DNA of 38,576 nt. Origin: a virus. Numbering within the stretch: position 1 is the stretch's first letter; every line of letters starts with the position of its first letter. The position numbers were made by a program, and so were the translations under genes. The DNA is taken from positions 1 to 38,576 of the IMG/VR virus record IMGVR_UViG_3300021960_000201, one strand, 5' to 3'. The notes beneath the pieces are model-generated. The model was not told where the DNA came from. It did not search any database and was given only the letters and a program-made list of their open reading frames with translations. Shown here one piece after another: positions 7,172 to 15,872 of this stretch.

Positions 7172-9469
7172 CTAGTATCCTGCGAAAAGAGCGTTTGCTA
7201 CTGGGTTAAAGCCGCCGCCGCCGCCTGCTGCGTCTAGCGTCAGCGTTCCTGCGCCGTCGTCATAAGTGAGCGTGATGTTGTCGCCAGCCGTTAGCAGCGT
7301 AGCAACTTGATCGTCAACGCCCTCTCCGAAGTCCGTAATGTTTGATACGGTGTGCGTATGCGATGCTGCTGCGTACGCGCTGTCGGCATAATTTACCCAA
7401 ACCGAGCCATTATACCTAAGCAGATCCCCCGTGCTAGCAGACGTGATCGTAACGTCAGACACGTCATTGAGCGGACCAGCTGCGGCTGACGAGTTGATCG
7501 TTAACGTTCCAGCCCCATCGTCGTATGAGAGAGACACGTTTGTGCCGCCAACGAGAAGGGTGGCAACCTGATCGTCAACAGACTCGGCAAAGTCGGTGAC
7601 ATCGGATGATGTATGCGTATGCGACGCGGCAGCGTAGTTGCTGTCAGCGTAGTTCACCCACTCTGTGCCACTCCACCGCAGAACGTCTCCCGTGGTGATG
7701 CTGGTTTCCGTTACGTCGGACAGGTCGTCTAGCACGGCCGCAGAGATGCGGGCATCGGCACGAACGTCAGTGTAATACAGATTCGTGCTGCCCTCGCTGA
7801 CGTCATCCGTGTCAAGAACAACGGTTCCGGTAAGGCTATTGACAGACGTTACGGCATCAGGAAACTGCAGCTCCGTGTAGTCGGCCATTGTGCCAGCCGT
7901 GCCGCCGTTATGCACGTACGTCTTGCTTTCGTCCGTACGGATAACGAGGTCTCCCTCCTGAGCGGTAAGGGCAAGCTGTGCGGACTGGCTGGCGACTACG
8001 AAAACGTCAGTGAGAGCCAGAGCCGGTAGCTGTGCCGACGGAACCTTGCCAGATCCGTCAAGGCTGGCAACACCATTGGCAAGCGCCTTGTCGCTAATCT
8101 GACTGCTAGCAATAGACAGCGCTGCTTCATGCTGGGTTACGTTGCTCTCCGCTACACTAGCATCAAGAAGGGTATTGGCTACGTCTGTCTGTAGGTCAAC
8201 CTGCCCAAGAGTAATGTCTTGACCCGTGATCGTCAGGTAGTCGTAGCTGCCGGACAGCGTAACGTCAGTAGAGTTGTCTGTGCCAGCCTGATCTACGCCA
8301 ATCGTGGCGCGAACAGTAGCCGCGTCAGCGTCGTCGAGAATCGTACGAGCAAACGACGTGACCGTAGTTGTATCCCACGTATCCGTTGCCGTGGTGTACA
8401 GCATCTTGTCGGCAATCGTGGGCAGGCCAGCGATAGACGTAAGCCCAGCATCGTACTCCTGAATACCAGCCTCGAAGAGCGTATTGTTGATCCACTTGGA
8501 TCCGTCATACTTGATGATCTCCCCGGAGGCAACAGAAGTAAATGTGACATCCTCCTTGTTTTCCAGCGCTCCCTCAAACGTCGGGCGAACAAAGATCTCG
8601 CCTACAGTGGTGCTCTTGGTCACAACAATGGCAACGGTAATAATGTTGTTGCCAGCAGATGGGCGCGTTGTCGTCAGGCCGCCAGCCGTAGAGGGGTCGG
8701 CATACAGGATGTCGCCCTCGTTGAAGGCGTTGGTGTTGATCTTGCGGACCTTGCCGAAGTGGGTTACAAACCCCGTGTCGCCATTGGCAATAGCGTCCGA
8801 CGTGATGCCCATGAAGTATTTGCTGTCGTACGTGCCATCGGCCGTGAACTCGGCAATACTAATTTTTCCGCTAGAACCAACAGTTCCTACCGCATACACC
8901 GCCTTTCCCTTGGCGATGTCTGATCCGGTCTGGTTGATTGCGTGATATACGGTATCCTGACCAATGTGGATATGCGTGTCAGCATTAAGGCCAAGCATCA
9001 GTGTCTCGGCATCAACGTCCCACGTAACCTCTCCGGCAGCATCTACCTCTAGCGCTGCCGCCGTGTCGTATTGTAGAATGTCCGCGTTAACGGTGTCTCC
9101 CGTGAGCGTGGTAAACGTTCCAGCAGCAGGAGTAACGCCGCCAACGACAGTATTGTCGATAGCATCTACAGAAATTGTTAGGGTGTCTGCGCCGTCGTCA
9201 TACGTAAGGGTGATGTTGCTACCCTCTGTAAGAAGGGCGGCGACTCGATCATCTACTCCCTCTAGCAGGCCAGACTCCAGAGCAATGTCTGCTACGAAGT
9301 TGGCGTATGTAATCGTCTTGGGCGTGCCAGCGTCCCAGAGAGCAACGTACTCGGAGCCACTGATAGACGTGACAATGGTAGTCCCGTTCGGGGACGCGGT
9401 ATCCCCGATGATTGCGCTAATCGCGCCATCTATCTCGGCTGAGGTATGTTGGCTTACAAATGCTGGCAT
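7172..9469 (-). CDS. Tail fibre / fibre-network protein built of repeats
   Basis: A 765-residue protein dominated by modules common in phage tail fibres. Examples are GDLLRYNGSVWVNYADS, then YAAASHTHTVSNITDFGEGV, then DDQVATLL and NITLTYDDGAGTLTLD. At least three module copies occur in the C-terminal 200 residues, and a related one occurs near the N-terminus. The middle holds a conserved beta domain (KGKAVYAVGTVGSSGKISIA) found in many virion surface proteins. The C-terminus is Gly-rich. The protein should trimerise as an adsorption fibre. The start codon overlaps the stop of the preceding 68-residue gene (TAATG). Module recombination within the DNA repeats could vary host range. Confidence 0.88.
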   Translation of the reverse strand: MPAFVSQHTSAEIDGAISAIIGDTASPNGTTIVTSISGSEYVALWDAGTPKTITYANFVADIALESGLLEGVDDRVAALLTEGSNITLTYDDGADTLTISVDAIDNTVVGGVTPAAGTFTTLTGDTVNADILQYDTAAALEVDAAGEVTWDVDAETLMLGLNADTHIHIGQDTVYHAINQTGSDIAKGKAVYAVGTVGSSGKISIAEFTADGTYDSKYFMGITSDAIANGDTGFVTHFGKVRKINTNAFNEGDILYADPSTAGGLTTTRPSAGNNIITVAIVVTKSTTVGEIFVRPTFEGALENKEDVTFTSVASGEIIKYDGSKWINNTLFEAGIQEYDAGLTSIAGLPTIADKMLYTTATDTWDTTTVTSFARTILDDADAATVRATIGVDQAGTDNSTDVTLSGSYDYLTITGQDITLGQVDLQTDVANTLLDASVAESNVTQHEAALSIASSQISDKALANGVASLDGSGKVPSAQLPALALTDVFVVASQSAQLALTAQEGDLVIRTDESKTYVHNGGTAGTMADYTELQFPDAVTSVNSLTGTVVLDTDDVSEGSTNLYYTDVRADARISAAVLDDLSDVTETSITTGDVLRWSGTEWVNYADSNYAAASHTHTSSDVTDFAESVDDQVATLLVGGTNVSLSYDDGAGTLTINSSAAAGPLNDVSDVTITSASTGDLLRYNGSVWVNYADSAYAAASHTHTVSNITDFGEGVDDQVATLLTAGDNITLTYDDGAGTLTLDAAGGGGGFNPVANALFAGY

Positions 9470-9675
9470 TAGCTAAGTACGTATAGTCTGAACCCATTAG
9501 AAGTTACGAAATCGCTGGCATCCGATGGGAGAAATTGTATCGCATCAGACTCTTGGAAATACCATTCGGACACCCCGCTAGCGCCCCAGTTATAATCAGA
9601 AACGCCAGCAGGATCCCAATACCAATCGGATGTCCCACTGGCGTCCCAGTTGTAGTCTGAAACCATTACAGCCAT
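9469..9675 (-). CDS. Small Trp/Tyr-rich tandem-repeat protein
   Basis: A 68-residue protein whose residues 6-43 are four tandem copies of a roughly 10-residue unit: SDYNWDASGT, SDWYWDPAGV, SDYNWGASGV, SEWYFQES. The remaining 25 residues form a hydrophobic and polar tail (IQFLPSDASDFVTSNGFRLY). No family is recognised. The regular aromatic spacing suggests a stacked beta structure or adhesive surface peptide. It is sandwiched by one-base overlaps (TAATG) between a head/tail protein gene and the tail-fibre gene, so it is translated in coupling with virion proteins. Confidence 0.7.
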   Translation of the reverse strand: MAVMVSDYNWDASGTSDWYWDPAGVSDYNWGASGVSEWYFQESDAIQFLPSDASDFVTSNGFRLYVLS

Positions 9676-9986
9676 TAGAACGCCTGCATGTTTGCTACTT
9701 TGATTCTTATGGGTCGCCCCGAGTTATCGTCTGGCAAGAGCACGGTGGGGTTAGTGCCAGCCACGTCAGCAATTACCTCTAGGTGGTAAACCGTATCTAC
9801 GGTCAGCCCGTCGAAGTCACAGGTGATCGTGTACTCTGTATCAGCTGCCCCTCCGGCCACTGTACCCAAAAGCGTAGACGAGCCACCCGCCTCCGGCGTC
9901 ACGTATGCGCCGATGGTGGTTGACGCTGTGTCTACGACCGGAGTAAAGTTCAGGTCAAGGAGTGCTTTTTCGCTGATTATCTTCAC
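9675..9986 (-). CDS. Small beta-rich virion protein, possible baseplate/fibre connector
   Basis: A 103-residue protein. The visible pattern is a beta-sandwich: strand-forming stretches TIGAYVTPEAGGSSTLLGTV, EYTITCDFDGLTVDTVYHLE and IRIKVANMQAF. This looks like an immunoglobulin-like small virion domain. It has no signal peptide and no catalytic residues. It lies in the late operon between a 101-residue capsid-region protein and the aromatic repeat protein; its stop overlaps the next start. A role as a head decoration or tail connector is inferred from context only. Confidence 0.65.
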   Translation of the reverse strand: MKIISEKALLDLNFTPVVDTASTTIGAYVTPEAGGSSTLLGTVAGGAADTEYTITCDFDGLTVDTVYHLEVIADVAGTNPTVLLPDDNSGRPIRIKVANMQAF

Positions 9987-9988
9987 GC

Positions 9989-10294
9989 TTATACGTAGTA
10001 AGCGTAGACGACACCGCTGGCCACAACAAGGGTCGTGAGGCGCTGTGCGTCTACTTCATCCTGAGTAATGACGTCTGCGTTAGCAGGGGCATCGCCAATG
10101 GCAGCAACGCAGCCAGTTCCGTAGGTAGCGTTGGCGTTCTTGGCTTTGATAAGCACGTACTCGCTAATGTCTTCGTGACCAGCGGTCGTGCCAGCAACAT
10201 AAGTGCCAGCAGTAAGCCGCTTGAATCCAATGCCACCAACCATAAGGTTGAGTGCCTCTTTTTCGGTCAGCCGGTTCAAGTGTAGTTCTGCCAT
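9989..10294 (-). CDS. Hypothetical virion-region protein
   Basis: A 101-residue protein starting MAELHLNRLTEKEALNLMVG. An N-terminal helix is followed by beta strands (GIGFKRLTAGTYVAGTTAGH, EYVLIKAKNANATYGTGCVA). It resembles small trimeric head-fibre or decoration proteins in composition but I cannot name a family. Its start is preceded by AGGATA with a five-base spacer, a strong translation signal shared with the capsid gene, which suggests high expression. It sits ten bases downstream of the long coiled-coil protein. Confidence 0.65.
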   Translation of the reverse strand: MAELHLNRLTEKEALNLMVGGIGFKRLTAGTYVAGTTAGHEDISEYVLIKAKNANATYGTGCVAAIGDAPANADVITQDEVDAQRLTTLVVASGVVYAYYV

Positions 10295-10303
10295 GGTTTT
10301 ATC

Positions 10304-12958
10304 CTAGTAGTCATGAGCCCATGCGGTCATGGGACGGCGGTGGGTGTATTGTTTTTTGTAAGCGCGTAGGGCAACCTCATATTGCCTAGAAAGACGCTGG
10401 CGCTCGTCATCCTTGAGGCTAACCTTTGCGCGGGTTGCAGATGTATCGCCGCCCTGCTTCTGGATGACCGCAGCAATCTGCTGGGCATAAGACTGAATCT
10501 GGTTGCTATACCTACCCAGCTCTGCTTGGTAGTCTGCTATTTGCGACTCAAGATCCCTAGCTTTGTTGGCGACATCAACGTCCGTTGCCTGAGCAGCTAT
10601 TTGCTGCTGCTCTTGGCGTGCGATCTGGGCCTGAAGGTTGTTTCTCTCAAGCGCAGCCTGATAGATCGACAGGTTTTTCTGGAAAACAGCCTGAGCGTTC
10701 TGTGTCTCTGCTTGGTATCTCTGAACGTCTCCGGAAATCTCAGCCTCGAACAGGCGAATTGATCGGTCCAGATCCGCTACATACTCCTGTATCTTGGCCT
10801 CAATCTCGGCTGTGTACAGCTGCGTCTTGAGCGAAAACAGGCTTAACGACTCTGCATAGTTTCTAAGCGCGATCTCCGCATCCCTAGCCTCGTTCTGGAT
10901 AGAGGTATCAGTGTCGAGCTGGGCCTGCCTAGCAAGTTTGTCTGCGTCGATTCTAGACTGCTCTAGTATGCGCTGCACCTCAAGCTGGTGGTCTTCCATG
11001 GCTCCACGGAAAGAATCTCCGCTCTGAGCAATGTCGGCCTGATATTTCTGCATGTACAGAGCCTGCTGCTGCTGCCATGACTCGAAGGCTTTTTGGTATT
11101 CGAGCTGGAAGGTTTGCACCTGACGAGCAATCTCTGCCTCGTAGCGCTGCAGCCCTGACTGGAACACGGACACGTCAGCCTGAAAATCAGCTATTGCCGC
11201 TTCTAGCTCACGAGCCCTGTTCTGAACGTTAACATCTGTCGACAGGCGTGCATCTTGAAGAGACTCCTGTAGCGTCGTCCTAACCTGCTCAATCTTATGC
11301 TGCGCATCCTGCTGATAGATAGCAAGTTCCTTTTGAAACTCTGCTGTTTCGTTCTGAACATCTTGAGCATATTGCTGCAGGTACAGGGCCTGCTGCTCAC
11401 GCCATGTTGAAAATGCGTTCTGGAACGCAGCCTGATACTCCTCAAGCTGCGCCTGCGTGTCGCTCGTGTACGCCGATAATTGAGCCTGATAGCGGGAAAG
11501 CTCCGACTGGTACTCTTGTACTTGCGCCTCAAATGCTCGCAGCTGGTTCTGGACATCTACATCCGTAGAAGACCTAGCATCTGCCAAGGCCTCCTGAAGC
11601 GTTGTGCGAGCCTGCTCAATCTTGTGCTGGGCATCTTGCTGATACTCTGCAAGCTGGCGCTGAAAGTCTGCCGTCTCGTCTTGAATGTCTGTCTGGCGCT
11701 CGGAAAGTTCCGTGTTGAGGCGAGCCAGAATCGACTGCATCATTTCCGGATCCTCGTTGGTCTCATACGAGGTGTATTCCGTAAGATCCAGAGGATCAGA
11801 TGACTTGACGTATGTCGGGGCAGATCCTAGCGAGGCAACAGTTGTGGCTGCCGTGGTTGCGCTCGTAGCGTTTACATAGGCAAAGCTAGGTGCGGCCGGG
11901 GCAGACGGTACAGACTTCAGAGTGCTTCCGTCGATTTCTGTCTCAAGGTCCAAAGTTGGAAGCACTGGAATAGATAGCGAACCACCAAAGACAGGCTTGC
12001 TGTACGTTGGGGCCGTACCAAGAGCAGAAAGCGTATTTGCAACGACGCTTGATGCAGTTGCACTAATGTGAGAAATAGACGGGGCGGCAGGTGCAGATGG
12101 TGGGTCCAAGGCTGTTAACCCGTCTGCCTCCGTGGTAAGGTCCAGAGAGGGAAGAGTCGGAAGCGTCAGGGATCCCCCAAATGCCGAGATGCCATAAGTT
12201 GGCAAGGACGGCAGTTCTGCTACTGTCGTATCGGAAATGGTGGCAGCAACAGCATCAGTGTAGAAAAATGTCGGTGCATCCGGAGCAGTCGGAACAGAAA
12301 CACTGCTAAGGTCTAGCGTGCCAACCGTCGGTGATGTCGGCCTAGTGTTTAGCGTAGCTTCCGTGTACACAGGGGCGGCCGGGAGCGCTGCAATAGATAC
12401 AGTGGCCGGATCTGACTCGGAAGCAGAAGTATATGCAATAGCTGGCGCAACAGGGACGACAGGAGCCGTCGGCAAGGTTACGTCGACCTCTATACCCTCT
12501 TTTTCCTTGGCTGCCAGCACAGCAAGCATATTGAACGCTGTGCGCAGCACAAACAGCTGCATGAGCGAGTCTGGCACATTGGCCACGGTTGTATCACTCG
12601 GGTCAATGCTTGGCGGCGTGACAACCAGAACAGTGCCACCGCTTGGGATAACATAGGTGCTTCCCTGCCAAGAGTAGTAGAGGGGTTGCGTTGAGCTGGC
12701 AGCATCCGTTGTCCTCATGCTCGGACTGATCTGCTGCGCACGGTACAGATTCTTGCGAACCTCTACAATAAACTTGTTGGAGGTATCAACGCCGCTGCCG
12801 CTGTCGGTCAGCTCCTCCCAAAGCGTAGTAAGCGAATCCAATGGCAAAAGCCCGATGACTTCTTTCACGCTGTCATCGAGCACCTGAGCAAGCTCATCAC
12901 TATAGGCGGCCAAGCTGAGGCCGATATAGTGCTCTACTCTTTGCTGTACTGTTGCCAC
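10304..12958 (-). CDS. Very long repeat-built coiled-coil structural protein
   Basis: An 884-residue protein with a GTG start at 12956-12958. Residues 1 to about 130 look like a globular phage head/tail-connector domain (VEHYIGLSLAAYSDELAQVL). Residues of about 170-390 are Ala/Pro/Ser/Thr-rich with repeats of about 75-80 residues (SLTLPTLPSLDL and SLSIPVLPTLDL, each with a following SAPAAPS). From about 400 to 870 there is an almost unbroken coiled coil rich in Gln, Glu and Ala. It carries long repeats with QDAQHKIEQARTTLQEAL and the near-identical QDAQHKIEQVRTTLQESL. It could be a tail-needle, internal core or tail-length protein. It follows the capsid gene, so it is certainly expressed late. 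The function is inferred. Confidence 0.75.
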   Translation of the reverse strand: MATVQQRVEHYIGLSLAAYSDELAQVLDDSVKEVIGLLPLDSLTTLWEELTDSGSGVDTSNKFIVEVRKNLYRAQQISPSMRTTDAASSTQPLYYSWQGSTYVIPSGGTVLVVTPPSIDPSDTTVANVPDSLMQLFVLRTAFNMLAVLAAKEKEGIEVDVTLPTAPVVPVAPAIAYTSASESDPATVSIAALPAAPVYTEATLNTRPTSPTVGTLDLSSVSVPTAPDAPTFFYTDAVAATISDTTVAELPSLPTYGISAFGGSLTLPTLPSLDLTTEADGLTALDPPSAPAAPSISHISATASSVVANTLSALGTAPTYSKPVFGGSLSIPVLPTLDLETEIDGSTLKSVPSAPAAPSFAYVNATSATTAATTVASLGSAPTYVKSSDPLDLTEYTSYETNEDPEMMQSILARLNTELSERQTDIQDETADFQRQLAEYQQDAQHKIEQARTTLQEALADARSSTDVDVQNQLRAFEAQVQEYQSELSRYQAQLSAYTSDTQAQLEEYQAAFQNAFSTWREQQALYLQQYAQDVQNETAEFQKELAIYQQDAQHKIEQVRTTLQESLQDARLSTDVNVQNRARELEAAIADFQADVSVFQSGLQRYEAEIARQVQTFQLEYQKAFESWQQQQALYMQKYQADIAQSGDSFRGAMEDHQLEVQRILEQSRIDADKLARQAQLDTDTSIQNEARDAEIALRNYAESLSLFSLKTQLYTAEIEAKIQEYVADLDRSIRLFEAEISGDVQRYQAETQNAQAVFQKNLSIYQAALERNNLQAQIARQEQQQIAAQATDVDVANKARDLESQIADYQAELGRYSNQIQSYAQQIAAVIQKQGGDTSATRAKVSLKDDERQRLSRQYEVALRAYKKQYTHRRPMTAWAHDY

Positions 12959-12976
12959 TGGCCACTTTGTTTAATT

Positions 12977-13060
12977 GGTGTTAAACACACCGTAGGCGCG
13001 GGGCAGGCCCGGAGACTGGCTCCAGACCTGCACCCGGTCTACGATCCTGATTAGGTCAGG
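12977..13060 (-). other. Cluster of four hairpins between capsid and coiled-coil genes
   Basis: Downstream of the capsid stop the sequence can form consecutive small hairpins. These are CCTGA/TCAGG at 13046-13060 (covering the stop codon), AGACC/GGTCT at 13024-13040, GGAG/CTCC at 13011-13023, and GGTGT/ACACC at 12977-12991. No long T-tract follows, so a full terminator is not supported. They may stabilise or process the capsid mRNA, or attenuate transcription into the next gene. Confidence 0.45.
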
Positions 13061-14394
13061 TTAATCAGCGCGTGCGATTCCATCAGCGTGAGTTTCAGGC
13101 CGAGGAAGTCGACGAACTCATCCTTAATGACACGAGGGTTGTTCTCGGTCTTGATGTTCGTGTGGTACTGGCTAGGCTCGTACCGAACAAGAGAGACGTT
13201 CGAAGGCGTCGTGATAAGGATGGAGTCGTTGTACGGAGTACCACGGAGCAGAGGATCTGCGATCAAGCGGATAGCACCGTGCGGCGTGTCTACAATTTTG
13301 TAGTTCAGGCCGATAGCGCTGGTCCGCGTCTCGGAAATCTTCAGAGGCTCTTTCGTGCCGTCTGCCGTTACGAAACCGCTGGATCCAATTTTGGCGAAGT
13401 GCGAGAGAGCACCGGGGCCGCAATAGGCTTCTTTCATATCGCCATCATCGTACTGGAAGATTTTTTCAGTCATGTCAACCCACGTATTGTACGTGAAGCT
13501 GGCTTTCGACTGGTTCCAGTAGTTCTGCTGGCTGCCGCTCGTGCGACCGTAGCGACGCATGGCTGGGAAGAGACCCATCGTCGTGCGTACGGACTTCGAT
13601 CCGGCATCGGTTACGTGATTGACAAACGTGGAGTCCGTGCCACCACCAGCACCGTGAGCCGTTCCACCGATACCGCCGGGGCGGTTCATGAAGTAGAGGG
13701 CGCGAGCGATGTTCATCTTGTGGTCGTTGCCACGGAGCGTGCGAAGGCGAGCAAGCTCGTCCGTTTCGCCACGAAGTGCGGCCTGCTGCAACGTTTTACC
13801 GATCTCTACAGAGGTACGGGAAAGGAAGCAGGAGTTGTACACGACTTCGAGCTCGTCGTTAGCAGCTTCAGGAGCCGTCGTTTCTTCGCCAAACGCTTTA
13901 CCTACCATGTAGAAGCGGTCGTCGTCGGCAAGAGCCGAGACGTACTCGTTAGCGTTAGCAGCGTTACCCATCGACTTAACGGTGATTTCCGTAGCCGAGG
14001 TAACAGCCGTAACAAAAACGGTTCCTTTGTAGGTCGTCAGGTCAGAGGCAAATACCTCGAACACAGAACCAACGAGCGAGCTGTCAACAACAATGCCAGT
14101 GGCGTTGTCGAGGGTGACGTTCGCGTCAAGCGTGTCGTTGGGCTGACCGTTGCTCGACCAAGCCGGAGGAGCCCCGGCATTCAGATCGAAGAACTGATAG
14201 CGCCATCCTGCACGGTGCTCGAAAAACTTGTAGTCCGGAGAAGGCAGCGTAGGAGCGCTACCATCTAGACGTGCCATTGCTGCAGAGAGGAACGGCGTGC
14301 TAGACGGGTAGAGCTGTGCATACTGCTGCGGCTCCGGATAAAACACAGTCCGGTCAGTCCAGAGGACGCCGGAGAACGAGAAGTTCTTAGACAT
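13051..14394 (-). CDS. Major capsid protein
   Basis: A 447-residue protein directly after the scaffold gene, the standard place for the shell subunit. It starts MSKNFSFSGVLWTDRTVFYP. The internal pattern fits HK97-fold major capsid proteins: a helix with LQQAALRGETDELARLRTLR, a MTEKIFQYDDGDMKEAYCG segment and a final ESHALINLT strand. It recalls the SU10/DUF5309-type capsids, but this was not verified. AGGATA lies five bases before the ATG, consistent with very high expression. A hairpin cluster follows its stop. The antisense long ORF across this gene is a shadow. Confidence comes from size and gene order more than from a diagnostic motif. Confidence 0.85.
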   Translation of the reverse strand: MSKNFSFSGVLWTDRTVFYPEPQQYAQLYPSSTPFLSAAMARLDGSAPTLPSPDYKFFEHRAGWRYQFFDLNAGAPPAWSSNGQPNDTLDANVTLDNATGIVVDSSLVGSVFEVFASDLTTYKGTVFVTAVTSATEITVKSMGNAANANEYVSALADDDRFYMVGKAFGEETTAPEAANDELEVVYNSCFLSRTSVEIGKTLQQAALRGETDELARLRTLRGNDHKMNIARALYFMNRPGGIGGTAHGAGGGTDSTFVNHVTDAGSKSVRTTMGLFPAMRRYGRTSGSQQNYWNQSKASFTYNTWVDMTEKIFQYDDGDMKEAYCGPGALSHFAKIGSSGFVTADGTKEPLKISETRTSAIGLNYKIVDTPHGAIRLIADPLLRGTPYNDSILITTPSNVSLVRYEPSQYHTNIKTENNPRVIKDEFVDFLGLKLTLMESHALINLT

Positions 14395-14421
14395 GTTCTT
14401 ATCCTATGATTTTGTCCTCGC

Positions 14422-15414
14422 TTAACCCCAAGGGTCAAGAGCTTTTGAGGACGTTGCAGTAAACAGTCCCGGTTTTGAGACTTGTCCCTGTGGCACACCT
14501 TGTGCCGCAGGGGTCATTGGCAACCGCTGCTGCTGCGCTTGCGCGTTCCTCTCAGCAACCTGTGAGCGCAGATTATCCAATCCGGAGTCTGGCACGCTAG
14601 TAGCTGAAGAGTTGTTGTTCATAATATAGGCTTTTGCTAGCAAATCTACATCTTGGAAAAGCTGGCCAGAAGCCAAGTCACGAACAAATCTTTCGGCATC
14701 CTGCTGATTCATTCCGAATCTAGCACTTACCTCCGTAACAGCCTCGCGCATCTCTTGCTGCTCGCGCATACTGTTGGTGTAGTCCTCGATGCCTTTGATT
14801 TTCTGTTCAAGGTTTTGCTGCATGTGGGTCTGGAGCTTAGTCTGGTATTCTGCTAGCTCCTGATTGTATGCGTGCACATCCTTGATATAGTCATCCCACT
14901 CGTCGCCATACGGCTCGTCGGGGATCTGCGGAACAACAGGCGGTTCCGGCGCGGCCTCTGGTGCTTGTTGGACCTGAGGCGTCACGGATTGAGCAACTGC
15001 CTGCTGCTGCTGTTGGGCCTGCTGAAGCTGCCTAGCCAGCTCGGCTACGTCTGCCTGTGTTGCGCCCTGCTGCTTTGCCGATTTCAGCTCATTAGCAGCT
15101 TTGGACGCTTCGCTCTGCCAGTAACGAGCCATGTTGTACGCCGTCTCGGCGTCCATGTGCTCAGGAATAGCCTGAACGTCAAGGCCCTCGGGAAGATTAA
15201 ACGACGGCTGAGCATCAGTAGTGGCAGCAACACTCTGCTGCTCAACCGCCGACTGCGAGCCATCGGGTTGTCCCTGAGGAGCCCCGGCATTTGCAGTTTC
15301 AGTGTGGACACCAGCTTGCCGAGCTTGGGCTTGCTGGTTGGCCATAAAGTCAATAGGATTTGGGTTCCCAGTGTTTTGCTCTGGGGGGGTGTCGCTAAAC
15401 GGATCGATAGCCAT
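14422..15414 (-). CDS. Capsid scaffold protein
   Basis: A 330-residue, Gln/Ala/Glu-rich, low-complexity protein. The N-terminus is disordered and Pro/Gln-rich. The middle (about residues 85-240) is predicted coiled coil, with a run of Gln in LQQAQQQQQAVAQSV and a helix QELAEYQTKLQTHMQQNLEQ. The C-terminus ends in KALDPWG, a short conserved-looking tail that may bind the capsid protein. Composition, length and location between portal and capsid genes are typical of phage scaffolding proteins. These direct procapsid assembly and leave the head before packaging. No protease domain is visible, so it probably exits intact or is cut by another factor. Confidence 0.82.
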   Translation of the reverse strand: MAIDPFSDTPPEQNTGNPNPIDFMANQQAQARQAGVHTETANAGAPQGQPDGSQSAVEQQSVAATTDAQPSFNLPEGLDVQAIPEHMDAETAYNMARYWQSEASKAANELKSAKQQGATQADVAELARQLQQAQQQQQAVAQSVTPQVQQAPEAAPEPPVVPQIPDEPYGDEWDDYIKDVHAYNQELAEYQTKLQTHMQQNLEQKIKGIEDYTNSMREQQEMREAVTEVSARFGMNQQDAERFVRDLASGQLFQDVDLLAKAYIMNNNSSATSVPDSGLDNLRSQVAERNAQAQQQRLPMTPAAQGVPQGQVSKPGLFTATSSKALDPWG

Positions 15415-15452
15415 ATTGCTGCTTTTTGTTGTTTTTGCTGCTTTCTAGCGCC

Positions 15453-15866
15453 TTAGTCAAAGGTCGCATACTCTACTTTTACTGTGCCAGAGGATGGGGC
15501 CCCAGTAAATGCTGTGCTAGACACGGGCGATGGCAAGAAAAACGCACCGCCAGCCTCAACGACTGCAATGTCAGTGCCACCAACGCTAACAGTAACAGTT
15601 GCCGTTGTTGCCGCGTTGTCTGTGTCTAAACCGGTGTTTCTGATAAAGATACCCTTGCAGCTAGCAGGGGTGGTAGCAATGGTTGCACTACCAGAAAGCG
15701 TGGTAGTACCCGTAGTACCATTTGTATACGTTGGAGAGGCAACTGACGCACCGCCGCCAAAAGACTTACCAAAGTCCGAAGCGATGCTGTGGACGTCTGC
15801 GCCTTCTCCACCTGTGTAGAGGTAAACAGGGCTTACGCTCACGGAGTAATCAATTCTGCTTGCCAT
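15453..15866 (-). CDS. Small beta-rich head protein (decoration-like)
   Basis: A 137-residue protein, rich in Thr, Ser, Gly and Val, with predicted beta strands (SVSVSPVYLYTGGEGADVHS, GTTTLSGSATIATTPASCKG, TATVTVSVGGTDIAVVEAGG). It lacks charged clusters, membrane segments and enzyme motifs. Its place between portal and scaffold suggests a head decoration or head-completion role. I do not recognise a family. No Shine-Dalgarno is visible at its start, and the gap to the portal stop is six bases. Confidence 0.7.
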   Translation of the reverse strand: MASRIDYSVSVSPVYLYTGGEGADVHSIASDFGKSFGGGASVASPTYTNGTTGTTTLSGSATIATTPASCKGIFIRNTGLDTDNAATTATVTVSVGGTDIAVVEAGGAFFLPSPVSSTAFTGAPSSGTVKVEYATFD

Positions 15867-15872
15867 GGGTTG

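Noticed and set aside
8219-8923. 234-codon plus-strand frame opposite the tail fibre
   Set aside because: Arises from the repeated codon pattern of the fibre gene; no start signal and no domain.
7172-9469. Regular DNA repeats that might be a CRISPR array
   Set aside because: The repeats are long, in frame and encode tail-fibre modules; spacers are not unique.
13072-14268. 398-codon open frame on the plus strand across the capsid gene
   Set aside because: It is antisense to a clear virion gene, has no recognisable domain and has an Arg/Val-rich composition typical of shadow frames.
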